Assembly (NCBI GenBank): GCA_011526105.1 | Contig: WYAZ01000128.1 | Coordinates: 62,001-126,000 of the forward strand | DNA length: 64,000 nt | Source of the DNA: Deltaproteobacteria bacterium | GTDB lineage: Bacteria > Myxococcota > Kuafuiibacteriia > Kuafuiibacteriales > Kuafuiibacteriaceae | Reading direction: 5' to 3' | In this document: piece after piece, positions 16,650 to 26,285 of the stretch | Numbering within the stretch: the stretch's first letter is position 1 | How the letters are laid out: each line of letters starts with the position of its first letter | Position numbers and translations under genes: made by a program | Notes under the pieces: generated by a model | What the model saw: only the letters and a program-made list of their open reading frames with translations | Told to the model about the DNA's origin: nothing | The model's database searches: none

Positions 16650-17460
16650 AGCTCTCGGCCTTGCCCTGACTGAAGTAGCCCACGAGCCACACCATGAAGC
16701 TCGGAAAGTGCCGACCCACGAAGGCACCCAAGCGCCCGTGGGCGGTGAAGACGTATTCGCCTTTCCGCCGGCGGATGGCGCTGACCATCACCCGGGCTGC
16801 CTTGTCGGTGGGCCAGAGCAGCGCCTTGGGTCTACGGTCTTTGCGTTCGGCGCGATACTCGCCGCGATTGTCGACCTGCCCGATCTCGCTCTCCACGAAA
16901 CCGGGGTGCAAGGTCGTGCAGCTCACCCCGCTGCCGTGGGTCTCCATGGAGACGACCTGGCCGAGGCTGACGAGCGCGGACTTCGAAGCGCTGTAGGCCG
17001 CCATCGCAGGGGCCGTCACCCAGGCGGCGGCGCTCCCCACCAGCGCGAGACGGCCCTTTGTCTTTCGCAGCTCAGGCAACGCGTAGCGTGCGGTCATCGC
17101 GGCCCCGACCACGTTGGTGTCGAACTGGCGGCGCCAGTCGTCCGCGGTGAGGCGCTCCACTCGCCCAGAGGCCCCGAACCCCGCGTTCGCGATCGCGATG
17201 TCGAGGCGCCCGAGCTGCTGCACCACGGACGCCACCGCCGCCGCCACCGCGGCCTCGTCGGTGACATCGCAGGGAACGGCGACGGCTCGACGACCAAGCG
17301 CTTCGAGCTCCGTCACCAGCGCCTCGAGACGGTCGACACGACGTGCGGAGACCGCGACGTCCGCCCCCTGCCTCGCCAACTCGAGCGCGAGGTGACGCCC
17401 AATGCCGCTCGATGCGCCGGTAATCCAGGCCACTTGGCCGCTGAAACGAGAGTGAGACAT
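16633..17460 (-). CDS. short-chain dehydrogenase/reductase
   Basis: This 275-residue classical SDR has the nucleotide motif TGASSGIG at ~15-22, NAGFG at ~93-97, the catalytic Ser in LVGSAAAW and Y-x3-K in AAYSASKSALVS near residue 160. The Arg after VSARR near the second strand suggests NADPH preference. The C-terminal hydrophobic patch (FPSFMVWLVGYFSQ) resembles lipid-metabolism SDRs such as DltE- or 3-ketosphinganine-reductase-like enzymes. The substrate is not determinable. Confidence 0.9.
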   Translation of the reverse strand: MSHSRFSGQVAWITGASSGIGRHLALELARQGADVAVSARRVDRLEALVTELEALGRRAVAVPCDVTDEAAVAAAVASVVQQLGRLDIAIANAGFGASGRVERLTADDWRRQFDTNVVGAAMTARYALPELRKTKGRLALVGSAAAWVTAPAMAAYSASKSALVSLGQVVSMETHGSGVSCTTLHPGFVESEIGQVDNRGEYRAERKDRRPKALLWPTDKAARVMVSAIRRRKGEYVFTAHGRLGAFVGRHFPSFMVWLVGYFSQGKAESSKAAP

Positions 17461-17524
17461 CCGTGCGGCGCAGCATGGTCAGTTGAAGACGCGGAAGCAA
17501 CCGCCTCGACCAGATTCAATCCCC

Positions 17525-20347
17525 TCAGAAACTGTAGCCGAAGGTGACGTGGAGCCGACCGGTAGGCGGCGCGACGTCCGTGTCGAGCGCCGGGTCGACG
17601 ATGAGCGGCCAGCCGTAGGCCACAGACAGCGGACCGACCGCCGTGACCCACCGAAGCGCCGGACCCGCGGAGAGCGTGGGGGCGCCAAAGAGCTCGGCGG
17701 CGGCGTAGGATACGAACCCCACATCCACGAAACCTGCGAGTTGAAGCGCGCCCAGGGGAAGGTCCGGCAGGACGTACCAACGCAGCTCTGCGCTCCCCAC
17801 GAACACCCAAGTCGCGCCAGGCTTTCCGGCCGCCGAGGCTCGCCGGCTCAAGCCGCGCACGCTCTGATCGCCACCGTAGAAGTACGTCTCCGAGAGCGGC
17901 AGATTCCCATCCGCGCCGTAGACACCTGCGGTCCCAAAGGTCGCGCCGAGCGCGAGCACAAGGGGCCCTCCGACCGTCGATTCGCGCCCCACCGAGATCT
18001 CGATCGGCCGCCCAAGCGGAACGTATCCGCCCAGCGAGCTCTGAAAACGCCAGAACTGTCCGCCGTTCGAGAACGGAGAGAAACGTCGATGCGCCAGCTC
18101 GAAGCGCAGCTCGGTCTTGAGACCCAGGAGGGGATCGAGCGGCTCATCGAGCCAGTTGAAGCGCAGCCGAGGCACAAAGCGCCCAAAGTTACCCGAGAGC
18201 GCGAGGTCATCGCGCGGGATGGCCGGCCCATCCCCCCTGGGCTCGAAGACGGTGTCGGTGAGCTCGTACGCAAAGGCCCCGGAGAGCTCGGGGCATATTT
18301 CGCAGCTCTGACCGCGGTAGAACGTCCTTTGAAGCGCAAGATGTCCCCCGAGTCGCCGCTCGAACAAGACATCGCGGTTCTCGAGCTCGACAGAGAGCCC
18401 GGTCTCGAGATCGAAGGGCGCGCCGAAGGGCTCGGGGATGCCGAGCACCGCCGCAAGACGATCGGCTCGACCGATGCGAGCTTCCGTCGCGAACTCCGCC
18501 GCGTTGGCGAATCGACCCGATAGGTCCAGCCTCAGCGCGCGACCGAGGAGGTTGCGATCGCGGAAGTCGACCCCCACCGCAAAGAGATCATCCGTAGTGA
18601 AAGAGCCGACCAAGTCCAGGGTCTGCACGTCCGCTTCCTTCAAGCTCACCAGAAGCCAGGTGCGCTCTGGGTCCGCGCTCGGTAAGGACTCGACCTCCAC
18701 CGAACTGAGAATGCCGAGTCTCCGGAGTCGTCGTTTGCCGCGACTCACCTCCAGCAGGTTCAGAGGCTCGCCGGGTTCGTGTCCCAGCGCCCGAAGCACC
18801 AGCGAGTCGTGGGTGCGAAAGCCCCCTCGAATCAACGCGCCCGCGAATCGACGTTGAACGCCCGGCTGAACCCGGTAGATGAGACCGTCGCCGTCCTGGA
18901 TCTGCTCGACCTCCGCCTGGTGGTAGCCGAGCTCGGCCATACTCGCGAGCACCTCCGCGTGATCCGAGGCGAGCTTGGCCTCGACGTAGGGCGCCCCAGC
19001 AACGAGCGTCAAGTGGGCACGCACCGACGACTCGTCCAGCTCCGCCGGAAGCCCGACGAAGCTCAGCCCCCTGACCACTCGTGGTTCCGTGCCGGAGACT
19101 TTGAACGTGACCTCGATCTGGCCGCCGTCGCGAACGCGCCTCTTTACGGTGACCTTCGAGTCCTTGAAGCCGGCTGCGGTCATCGCACGTTCCAGGCTCT
19201 TGACGTCGCGCTGCACCCACGCGTCGACGTAGCGCCCGGTCGAGAGCGCGCCGTCGGCACGAGTCACCAGGGCCGCGCTCTCGATCACACCCGGCGGCGC
19301 GCCTTCCACTTGGACCGAGACCACCGAGCGCTGCGGACCTTCCTCGACTTGATAACGCACCACGAAGCGGTCACCTTCGCGCCCGCTGCCGACGAGCTTC
19401 ACCTCCGCCTGGTCGAAGCCTTCCTTCTGGTACAGGTCTCGCATGAGCTTTGCGCTCTCTTCCGCCTCGACGAGGTCGAGCGCACCGGTGCGCTCAAAGG
19501 TGGCGACCTCGTAGAGCTCCTCGTGGTCGAGGCTCAGGTTTCCGGTGATCTCCACCTCGAGACGCAGACCGCTCTCGACCTTCAGGAGGACACGCACCTT
19601 CTCGGCGGCAGGATCGAGTTCGTAGCTCCCCCGCACCCGGGCTGCGGGATAGCCGCGCTCGCGAATCCGCCGCGTCACGCGGTCGAGGTCGGCGTCAAAG
19701 TCCTCTGGGCGAAACCGATGCGGGAAGATGCCAAACACCTCGTGTTTGAGCAGCGCCTCTGCCTCCCGCGCCCCGAGCACGGCATCACCCTCGATGCGCA
19801 CCCCAACGAGCGGACCCGACCAGCCGATATCCACGTGCACGACGATGCGGTAGGCATCTCCCATGCCGAGGCTGCCGCGTCTCACCGCGCGCACCTCGAC
19901 CTTTGAGCCGAAGAAGCCTTCGCGCTCGAGATACACCTCGAGGCGCTGAGCCTGCTTCTCGAGGGTAGCGTCGAGGTCCAAGAGCAGCGCCCCTTTTCGC
20001 AGGAAGATCCGACGTCTCAAGTCGCCCTCCAGAAGGGCAAAAGGGAGGCCGCCTTCGATGCTCACCGACTCCACGATCCGAGCGGGCATGACCCGGCAGC
20101 GAGGCTTCGGGCTCGCGAGGATACACGTCGCGCTCCTGACGAGCTTGGTGGACTCGAGCGTGCGCCCCAGGGTCGAAGCGGCGGTCGCGGTTGTGACGAA
20201 CACGTCGTCGAGGAAGGCCGCGATACCTTCGCACACCGACTCGAGTTCGACCTCCGCTTCAGCCGCCACCAACTGAACGCGCTCGGTCTCGCAGACCGCC
20301 TCGGGCGCGGGTGCTGCCGCCAGCCACATGAGCCACCACGGCGGCAT
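17525..20347 (-). CDS. tamA: BamA/TamA-family outer membrane protein (POTRA + Omp85 barrel)
   Basis: This 940-residue protein has a signal peptide (WWLMWLAAAPAPEA), several POTRA domains across ~80-560 (VRIEGDAVLGAREAEALLKH, RRFAGALIRGGFRTHDSLVL, then REAL-type loops) and a C-terminal Omp85 barrel from ~570 (GGDQSVRGLSRR is the conserved lid-lock R-G motif, near 830). It ends in L-H-V-T-F-G-Y-S-F with a C-terminal Phe. It lies one base downstream of the tamB-like stop, so the two are co-translated. It is assigned as TamA rather than BamA because of the tamB neighbour; it is larger than E. coli TamA (~577 residues), with more POTRA repeats. Confidence 0.85.
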   Translation of the reverse strand: MPPWWLMWLAAAPAPEAVCETERVQLVAAEAEVELESVCEGIAAFLDDVFVTTATAASTLGRTLESTKLVRSATCILASPKPRCRVMPARIVESVSIEGGLPFALLEGDLRRRIFLRKGALLLDLDATLEKQAQRLEVYLEREGFFGSKVEVRAVRRGSLGMGDAYRIVVHVDIGWSGPLVGVRIEGDAVLGAREAEALLKHEVFGIFPHRFRPEDFDADLDRVTRRIRERGYPAARVRGSYELDPAAEKVRVLLKVESGLRLEVEITGNLSLDHEELYEVATFERTGALDLVEAEESAKLMRDLYQKEGFDQAEVKLVGSGREGDRFVVRYQVEEGPQRSVVSVQVEGAPPGVIESAALVTRADGALSTGRYVDAWVQRDVKSLERAMTAAGFKDSKVTVKRRVRDGGQIEVTFKVSGTEPRVVRGLSFVGLPAELDESSVRAHLTLVAGAPYVEAKLASDHAEVLASMAELGYHQAEVEQIQDGDGLIYRVQPGVQRRFAGALIRGGFRTHDSLVLRALGHEPGEPLNLLEVSRGKRRLRRLGILSSVEVESLPSADPERTWLLVSLKEADVQTLDLVGSFTTDDLFAVGVDFRDRNLLGRALRLDLSGRFANAAEFATEARIGRADRLAAVLGIPEPFGAPFDLETGLSVELENRDVLFERRLGGHLALQRTFYRGQSCEICPELSGAFAYELTDTVFEPRGDGPAIPRDDLALSGNFGRFVPRLRFNWLDEPLDPLLGLKTELRFELAHRRFSPFSNGGQFWRFQSSLGGYVPLGRPIEISVGRESTVGGPLVLALGATFGTAGVYGADGNLPLSETYFYGGDQSVRGLSRRASAAGKPGATWVFVGSAELRWYVLPDLPLGALQLAGFVDVGFVSYAAAELFGAPTLSAGPALRWVTAVGPLSVAYGWPLIVDPALDTDVAPPTGRLHVTFGYSF

Positions 20348-20348
20348 C

Positions 20349-23300
20349 TCAGTATCCCAGCACCCGAAGCTTCAGCTCGAGCTTCTGTTCGGCCGCGTCG
20401 TCGCCGGTGCCTCCACTGGTCTGGCTCCCGTAGACCTGCTTGAAGCTGGACTCGAGGGTGAGGCGATCGAGCAGAAAGAAGCGCGCCCTTGCGCTCGCGC
20501 TCTGGCCACCACCTCCATCCCCGGTCGAGTAGGCCCCTTCGAGGCGCAAGCGGCGCGAGAGGTCCTTCTGCGCGCTGACCCGCACCCCTTCGCCCGTCAC
20601 TTCGAGGCCGAGCTTCACGTCGAGGTTGAACAGATCATCGAGCTGGTTCGAGAAGAAGTCCGCCACTGGCCCCACGAGTTGCGTGCCGGCGAGCGCGAGC
20701 GCCGCGTCCCGCGCTCTAGAGTCGCCCTCCGCTCCTTGGAAGCCGGCATAGCCGGTGAGGAGGAGCAGCAGCACCTCGCGCTCTTCGAGGAAGGGCTGCG
20801 CGGAGAGGGCGAGGTCCAGCTCCGAGAGATCGCCCTGCAGACGAAGGGCGACGAAGTAGGGGACCTCGTCACCCTTCGACTCGATCTCCCCTTCCGCCTC
20901 GAGATCGACCTCTGCCCCAAGTCTGCCGCCGCGCCCGGGTTGGAAATCGATGCTCGCTTGGTTCACGAAGAGCGTGCCCGCCGGGAAACGGAGCTGTCCT
21001 CGAGGGACCGCGACCTTCCCTTCGACCAGCGGCGCGAGCGGGGTGCCTTTGAGACGAAGATCCGTCTCGAGCGTGAGCTGTACCCCGATCGTGCGCAGAT
21101 CGACCGAGACATCGATGCCCGAAGAGCTCTCGATGCTGATGTCCAGATCCATACTCCCGAGCTCAGGTGCGGTCTCGGAGAGAGGCGCGGATAGATTCGG
21201 TTCGGAGGAGAGCGTGAGATCCTGCAGCTCGAACTTACGGAGCACACGCCCGCGCACGAGGTCGATCTTTCCCGAGATGTCAGGGATGGCACCGCCGCCG
21301 CCGATCGCAAGCATCACGTTGGCCTCGATCGAGAGGTCACGCGTCCGCCACGGAAGTCCGAATCCTTCGACGGCGAGCTGATATCGGCGCGGCGTCATGC
21401 CCTCGAGGAAAATCTTGCCCTCCATCCCAAAGCTGCCGGAGCCAAACTGACCCTTCACGCCGCTCACTTCGATCTCGCTGCCGGTCCACACCACCCGCCC
21501 GCCCGACACCTCGACGTCCATGGGTAGGCCACGAGGCTGCAGGCGCAGCGGGGAGTTGACCTTCAGCGTCGCGAGCCCCTGGGGCTTCTTTGGCGAGCCG
21601 CGCAGAGAGAGCTCGAGGTCGAGATGACCCTCGGCCGCGACGAGCGCGGGGACAAAAGGCGCCACCATGGCCAGTTCGAGTCGAGCCTGGCCGTCGAGCT
21701 CGAGCATGTTTGGACTCGCCTGACCCCCGATCGAGAGGGCGCCCGCGGTGCCTGCCAATTCCCATGCGTCGATGAACACCGTCTCCCCATCGAAGCGAAG
21801 CTGAAGGGGCGTCTTGGTCTCGAGCCGGCCGGAGGGATGGTCGAGACTCACAGACGGGAGCCGAGCCTCCGCTCGAAGCCCGTCGGCCCCGAACTCCAGC
21901 GAAGCCTCGCCGCTCATCCGAGCCTTGGTCCCGCTCGCAGCGAGCTCTGGCAGCAAATGATCCGGCGCAAAATCGCGAAGATGGATCTTTGCGCGCGCGC
22001 GGATCGGATCGGGCGCGAGCTCAGCCTGGACTTCGAGCCCGCGACCGAGGGCTGCACGCACTCGATACGGATACGTGCCCGTCGAGGTTCGCACGTTCGC
22101 CGAGAGGGCGCCGAGCGCGCGGCCGCCATACGCCAGAGCGGGCGCCCCGAGGCGCGCACGCAGATCAGGGCGATCGAAGGGACCATCGGCCGCGAGTTCG
22201 AAGTCGAGCCGCCCGCTCAGCTCCGCACCGAGGGCAGAGGCGAGCTGCGAGAGCTCGATGACGTGCCCCTTCGAGCGGGCGCGGAGCGTTCTCTTCCTGG
22301 GCTGCACCGCGAGATCGAGTTCGAGCTCCACCATCGGACCGCTGAGCGTGAGCGCCGTATCTATCGAGCCGAGATCACCTTCGGCGCGAACCTCCAGGTC
22401 TCCGAGCGCGCCGAGTCCCGAGAGCGCCGGCACGAAGGGTGAGAGGATCTCGGAGCTGAGCCCGAGGCCGGCGAGCTGCGCTTCGATGCGCTGGTCGTCG
22501 AGCCCAAAACGCGCGGAGCCGGTGAACAAGCCCCCTTCTCGAACCGCCGGCCGGAGCCTCAGCTTCTCGAAGGTGACCGACTTCGGTGAGACCTCGAGCT
22601 CGAACTCCGCTTCGCTGAAGCGGAGCTTTGCGATCTCGAGCCCGCGGACCTCGGCCCGTCCGCGCGCCTGGGGCGCTTCCACCTCCCCGGAGAGCACGAA
22701 GTCTGCGCTCACCGTGCCGGTGACCACCCCCGACGCGAAAGGGGCCAGCGGCAATGCTCGAATCGCCAGGCTACCCGTCATGGATCGCTCCGGCGTGATC
22801 CGAAGCTTGGCGCGCGTCTCTCCTAGGGCTCCGGGGCGCAGCGCGAGATCGAGATCCAGCGCGGGTCGATCGATCGGCCCGGTGGCCCGAAGCCCGGCCT
22901 CGAGTGACCAGTTCCTGGCGAGCGGAGACGCGAGGAGGCGACCCACATCCGAGTCGGAGATCTGGGCGGATAGATCCGCAGAGGCGCCCACAGCAAACGG
23001 CAAGACCCCGGAGACTCGCATGCGTGTGCTGCCGAGCTCGAAGGTCGCGCGCTCGATCCGCAGAGCCTCTGGTTCGAGGTCCGCCTCGAACGCGAGCTGA
23101 GCCGTGTCCCCCGAGGGCTCGGGAAGTACCGACGGCCGCCCCGCCGTCCCGATCTCGGCGGTGAGGCGGCTTCGCGGCTCGAAGAGCCCCTGACCCTCGG
23201 CCCGAAGCGAGGCCGTCAGGCTCTCGGGCAAGAGCTCGGGGCGCGCCACCGAAGCGAGCGCGGCACGCAGATCTCGGAGCTGGACCGACAACGAGAGCTG

Positions 23301-24218
23301 GTGCTGCCCCGCTGTCGCGCCCAGGAGATGGGCGGAGCCTCCGAGCCCGATGGACCCCTCGGCAAGCATGACCTGCGCCTTCGCGAGCGAGACGACGCCG
23401 CGCTCGAAGGTCGCCGCCAGCTCGAGCCGTCTCGGATCCAGGTCGATGATCAGGCGGCGTACCGACGGGGGGGCCGCAGAGAGCAATGAGCTCTCTAGGA
23501 GTGTCTTCGAGTCGAGACCGAGTTGCATCCGAAGCGCGACCCGACGTTCAGCCTCCGGAAGGAGACGCGAGTCGATCGAGGTCGTGCTCGAAAACGAGGC
23601 GGTCTGAAGATTGATCGCTCGGGCGGAAAGATCGAGCGCCGCGCGCCAGTCGGCCTCGAGCCCTCGGATCTGAAGCCTCGCCTCCTCGTCCAGACCATGG
23701 GCCTTCACGTGAAGCGTCGATCGTAAGTCGAAGCCCCGCAGCCGGATGGGCAGAGGCGCCCGCGGCTCAGACGACCGAGCTGCCTCCGCGCGGCTCGGGA
23801 TCCTCGGCGCGAAGGCCGCCTCGAGCTCGGAGCCCGAGGCGGAAGCTGCGTACCAGACCTCCAGTCCATCCACTCGAAGACGATCGACCCACAGCTCCGC
23901 GTCGATGAGCTTCGAAGGGCGAAGCTCGAGTTCGAGCTCCGAGAGCCTCAACACCTGCACACCCGAAGGGGCCCGAACAGACAGCCCGCGGAGCGAGAGC
24001 TTGCCCGGGAGGCGGAACGTCAGCGCCCCCAGCTCGAAGCGCCCCGCGAGGTTCTTCTCGAGCTGCGAGACCGCGAGTTGCGTGAGGCGTTCGTCCGTCA
24101 GCCACAGAAGCAGGCTCGTCATGAGGACGACGATGAGGCCCACGCCCGCGAGCAGAAGCCGAAGGAGTCGTCCCCACCAGCTTCGCCGCCGGGGTTGTGG
24201 CTGGGACTCGGCCTCCAC
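20349..24218 (-). CDS. tamB: TamB/AsmA-like translocation and assembly protein
   Basis: This protein of about 1289 residues has an N-terminal membrane helix (LLRLLLAGVGLIVVLMTSLL) followed by a very long beta-helical body of repeated amphipathic strands, and a C-terminal DUF490 domain (GKIDLVRGRVLRKFELQDLT, LRLKGTPLAPLVEGKVAVPR, LLLLLTGYAG). The C-terminus ends in L-E-L-K-L-R-V-L-G-Y. TamB spans the periplasm and helps outer-membrane protein insertion or lipid transport with TamA. A GTG at 24218 is used as the start. The frame is open to an ATG at 24386, but that would overlap the divergent TPR gene by 34 bases. Its stop and the tamA start are one base apart; the gene order is tamB then tamA. 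Confidence 0.85.
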   Translation of the reverse strand: MEAESQPQPRRRSWWGRLLRLLLAGVGLIVVLMTSLLLWLTDERLTQLAVSQLEKNLAGRFELGALTFRLPGKLSLRGLSVRAPSGVQVLRLSELELELRPSKLIDAELWVDRLRVDGLEVWYAASASGSELEAAFAPRIPSRAEAARSSEPRAPLPIRLRGFDLRSTLHVKAHGLDEEARLQIRGLEADWRAALDLSARAINLQTASFSSTTSIDSRLLPEAERRVALRMQLGLDSKTLLESSLLSAAPPSVRRLIIDLDPRRLELAATFERGVVSLAKAQVMLAEGSIGLGGSAHLLGATAGQHQLSLSVQLRDLRAALASVARPELLPESLTASLRAEGQGLFEPRSRLTAEIGTAGRPSVLPEPSGDTAQLAFEADLEPEALRIERATFELGSTRMRVSGVLPFAVGASADLSAQISDSDVGRLLASPLARNWSLEAGLRATGPIDRPALDLDLALRPGALGETRAKLRITPERSMTGSLAIRALPLAPFASGVVTGTVSADFVLSGEVEAPQARGRAEVRGLEIAKLRFSEAEFELEVSPKSVTFEKLRLRPAVREGGLFTGSARFGLDDQRIEAQLAGLGLSSEILSPFVPALSGLGALGDLEVRAEGDLGSIDTALTLSGPMVELELDLAVQPRKRTLRARSKGHVIELSQLASALGAELSGRLDFELAADGPFDRPDLRARLGAPALAYGGRALGALSANVRTSTGTYPYRVRAALGRGLEVQAELAPDPIRARAKIHLRDFAPDHLLPELAASGTKARMSGEASLEFGADGLRAEARLPSVSLDHPSGRLETKTPLQLRFDGETVFIDAWELAGTAGALSIGGQASPNMLELDGQARLELAMVAPFVPALVAAEGHLDLELSLRGSPKKPQGLATLKVNSPLRLQPRGLPMDVEVSGGRVVWTGSEIEVSGVKGQFGSGSFGMEGKIFLEGMTPRRYQLAVEGFGLPWRTRDLSIEANVMLAIGGGGAIPDISGKIDLVRGRVLRKFELQDLTLSSEPNLSAPLSETAPELGSMDLDISIESSSGIDVSVDLRTIGVQLTLETDLRLKGTPLAPLVEGKVAVPRGQLRFPAGTLFVNQASIDFQPGRGGRLGAEVDLEAEGEIESKGDEVPYFVALRLQGDLSELDLALSAQPFLEEREVLLLLLTGYAGFQGAEGDSRARDAALALAGTQLVGPVADFFSNQLDDLFNLDVKLGLEVTGEGVRVSAQKDLSRRLRLEGAYSTGDGGGGQSASARARFFLLDRLTLESSFKQVYGSQTSGGTGDDAAEQKLELKLRVLGY

Positions 24219-24352
24219 GGGTTTCAGGGGTTGAACTCGAAAGGGCGCCGAGGGCAAGTCTGGAGGGAGACGAGCCGTCGAACGCCACCAGAAACGACCA
24301 AAGTTCGTATTGCATCCTTCAGAGGAGAACGGCACACTCCCGCGCGGTTCGG

Positions 24353-24841
24353 ATGATGGAAGACAGGTTTCTGCAAGCCCGTGCACGCGCTCTCTCTGAA
24401 GAAGGGCGGGTCGTGCAACAGGACGGCGACATCGATCGAGCGATCGACCTCTACTCGAAATCGATCAGACTCCTCCCCACCGCAGCAGCACACACCGCGC
24501 GCGGATGGGCCTACAGCTTCCAAGACCGCCTCGAAGAAGCGGTGCAGGAATGTGAGCGAGCAATCGCCCTCGACCCCTCGGACGGCGCGGCGTACAACGA
24601 TCTCGGCTCCTATCTGGTCACGCTCGGCCGCCTCGACGATGCCATCGAGTACTTCATGCTCGCCAAGGCCGCCCCGAAGAACGAGACGCCTCACTATCCC
24701 TGCATCAACCTCGCCGAGGTCTACGCGGCCCGCGGCCGACCTTTCCGGGCGATTCACGAGCTGCGCGAGGCCAAACGTCTGTGCCCCGAGGAGCCCCGGG
24801 TCGACACCGCCCTGGGCGAGCTCATCGGCCAGCTCAACTAG
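24353..24841 (+). CDS. tetratricopeptide repeat protein
   Basis: This 162-residue soluble protein is built of about four TPR units: DGDIDRAIDLYSKSIRLLPT, AYSFQDRLEEAVQECERAIA (LDPSD follows), YLVTLGRLDDAIEYFMLAKA and EVYAARGRPFRAIHELREAK. There is no signal peptide. It is likely a protein-interaction scaffold; the partner is unknown. Two adjacent ATGs at 24353 and 24356 are possible starts. It is divergent from tamB, and its last 4 bases overlap the end of the convergent glutathione reductase gene. Confidence 0.8.
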   Translation: MMEDRFLQARARALSEEGRVVQQDGDIDRAIDLYSKSIRLLPTAAAHTARGWAYSFQDRLEEAVQECERAIALDPSDGAAYNDLGSYLVTLGRLDDAIEYFMLAKAAPKNETPHYPCINLAEVYAARGRPFRAIHELREAKRLCPEEPRVDTALGELIGQLN

Positions 24842-26199
24842 ACCGCTTTCGCTGGCCGCTTCTGCCGCATCGTCACCAGCTCTTCCGCCGCCGTCGGGTG
24901 GATGCCGATCGTCCGATCGAAGTCCGCCTTCTTGGCCCCGGCCCGAAGCGCCACCGCGACCCCTTGCAGGATCTCGGCCGCGTCCGCGCCGACCATGTGC
25001 ACGCCCAGCACTCGGTCGCTCGCGGGCTCGACCACCAGCTTCATGTAGGTGCGGTCGTCGAAGCCAGTGAGCGTGTGTTTCAAAGGCCGAAACTGCGACT
25101 CGTAGACATCGACGAGGCCGTGCTTTAGGACGCCCTCGGCCTCCGTCATGCCAACCGTCGCCACCTCGGGCTCCGAAAAGACTGCGGTGGGCACGAACTC
25201 GTGATCAAACCTGAGCGCGCGATCTCCAAACAGCACGTTCGCGACGACCGTCCCCTCGTGCAGCGCCACCGGAGTCAAGCCGACGGTGTCGATGAGGTCA
25301 CCCACCGCGTAGAGGCCCTCGAGGTTGGTTCGGCCTTGATCGTCGACGACCACGTATCCCGAAGGCCGGAGCGCGAGTTCAGAGAGCCCTGGTCCGAGCG
25401 CCGTCACATCCGGACGGCGACCGGTGGCGACCAAGGCGATGTCGAATGGCTCCGACGTGCCGGACAGAAAGCGTACTTCGAGGCCTTCTCGCGACTTCGT
25501 GATGGATGCGAGCTCGGTCACGAGCCGGAGATCGATCCCGTGCTTTCGTAGCGCCTCGCCGAGGTGGATCTGCACGTCCTCATCGAAGCCGCTCAGGATG
25601 GCCGGACCGCGGTGAATCATCACCACGCTGCGGCCGAGGTTCCGAAAGAGGCTCGCGAACTCGCAGGCGACGTAGCCGGCGCCCACCACGAGGATGCGCT
25701 CCGGCAGCTCGGGCAGCGAGAAGACGCGATCGGAGTCGATGGCGTGCTCGATGCCCGGCACGCTCGGCCGCACGATCTTGGAGCCCGTCGCGAGCAGGAC
25801 CGCCTGGCCCCGATGCCGAACCCCGTTCACCTCGATCGTTCGTGGCTCGACGAAGCGCGCCCAGCCCTCGAGCAGGCTCACCCCGGAGCTCTCCAGCAGC
25901 CGCCCATAGACCGCGTTGAGGCGAGCAATCTCCTGGTCCTTGTTTGCGATGAGACGAGCCCAGTCGAAGCTGGGCTCCGGCACCGTCCAGCCGAAGGCCG
26001 CCGCGTCCTCGAAGGCCCGCGCGAACCGCCCTCCGTAGGCGAGGAGCTTCTTGGGAACGCAACCTACGTTGACGCAGGTCCCGCCGAGCCGACCTCCCTC
26101 CACGAGGAGCACCTTCGCGCCGAGCGAAGCGGCCACGCGGCTCGCGCGCACCCCACCCGAGCCACCACCCACGACCACCAGGTCCCATTCGGTCTGCAC
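24838..26199 (-). CDS. gor: glutathione-disulfide reductase
   Basis: This 453-residue FAD-dependent disulfide reductase reduces glutathione disulfide with NADPH. FAD motif GGGSGGVRASR at ~11-21, redox pair in GGTCVNVGCVPKK at ~39-51, NAD(P)H motif VVGAGYVACEFA at ~170, second FAD motif GLYAVGDL at ~300 and the catalytic His-Glu in GIHPTAAEELVTM at ~430-442. The PTAAEELVT form and the overall length match plant/bacterial-type GR rather than lipoamide dehydrogenase or mercuric reductase. It is a single gene. Confidence 0.9.
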   Translation of the reverse strand: MQTEWDLVVVGGGSGGVRASRVAASLGAKVLLVEGGRLGGTCVNVGCVPKKLLAYGGRFARAFEDAAAFGWTVPEPSFDWARLIANKDQEIARLNAVYGRLLESSGVSLLEGWARFVEPRTIEVNGVRHRGQAVLLATGSKIVRPSVPGIEHAIDSDRVFSLPELPERILVVGAGYVACEFASLFRNLGRSVVMIHRGPAILSGFDEDVQIHLGEALRKHGIDLRLVTELASITKSREGLEVRFLSGTSEPFDIALVATGRRPDVTALGPGLSELALRPSGYVVVDDQGRTNLEGLYAVGDLIDTVGLTPVALHEGTVVANVLFGDRALRFDHEFVPTAVFSEPEVATVGMTEAEGVLKHGLVDVYESQFRPLKHTLTGFDDRTYMKLVVEPASDRVLGVHMVGADAAEILQGVAVALRAGAKKADFDRTIGIHPTAAEELVTMRQKRPAKAV

Positions 26200-26285
26200 G
26201 CTCCTCTGTACCCAAGATCGAGGCCCATCTCAAAGCCCCGAGGACTTGGCAGATCTGGCCGCTCGGGCTACGTCGGAGGCTCGGG

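Noticed and set aside
24219-24386. N-terminal extension of TamB to the ATG at 24386
   Set aside because: The added residues look like no signal or domain and would overlap the divergent TPR gene start; kept only as an alternative.
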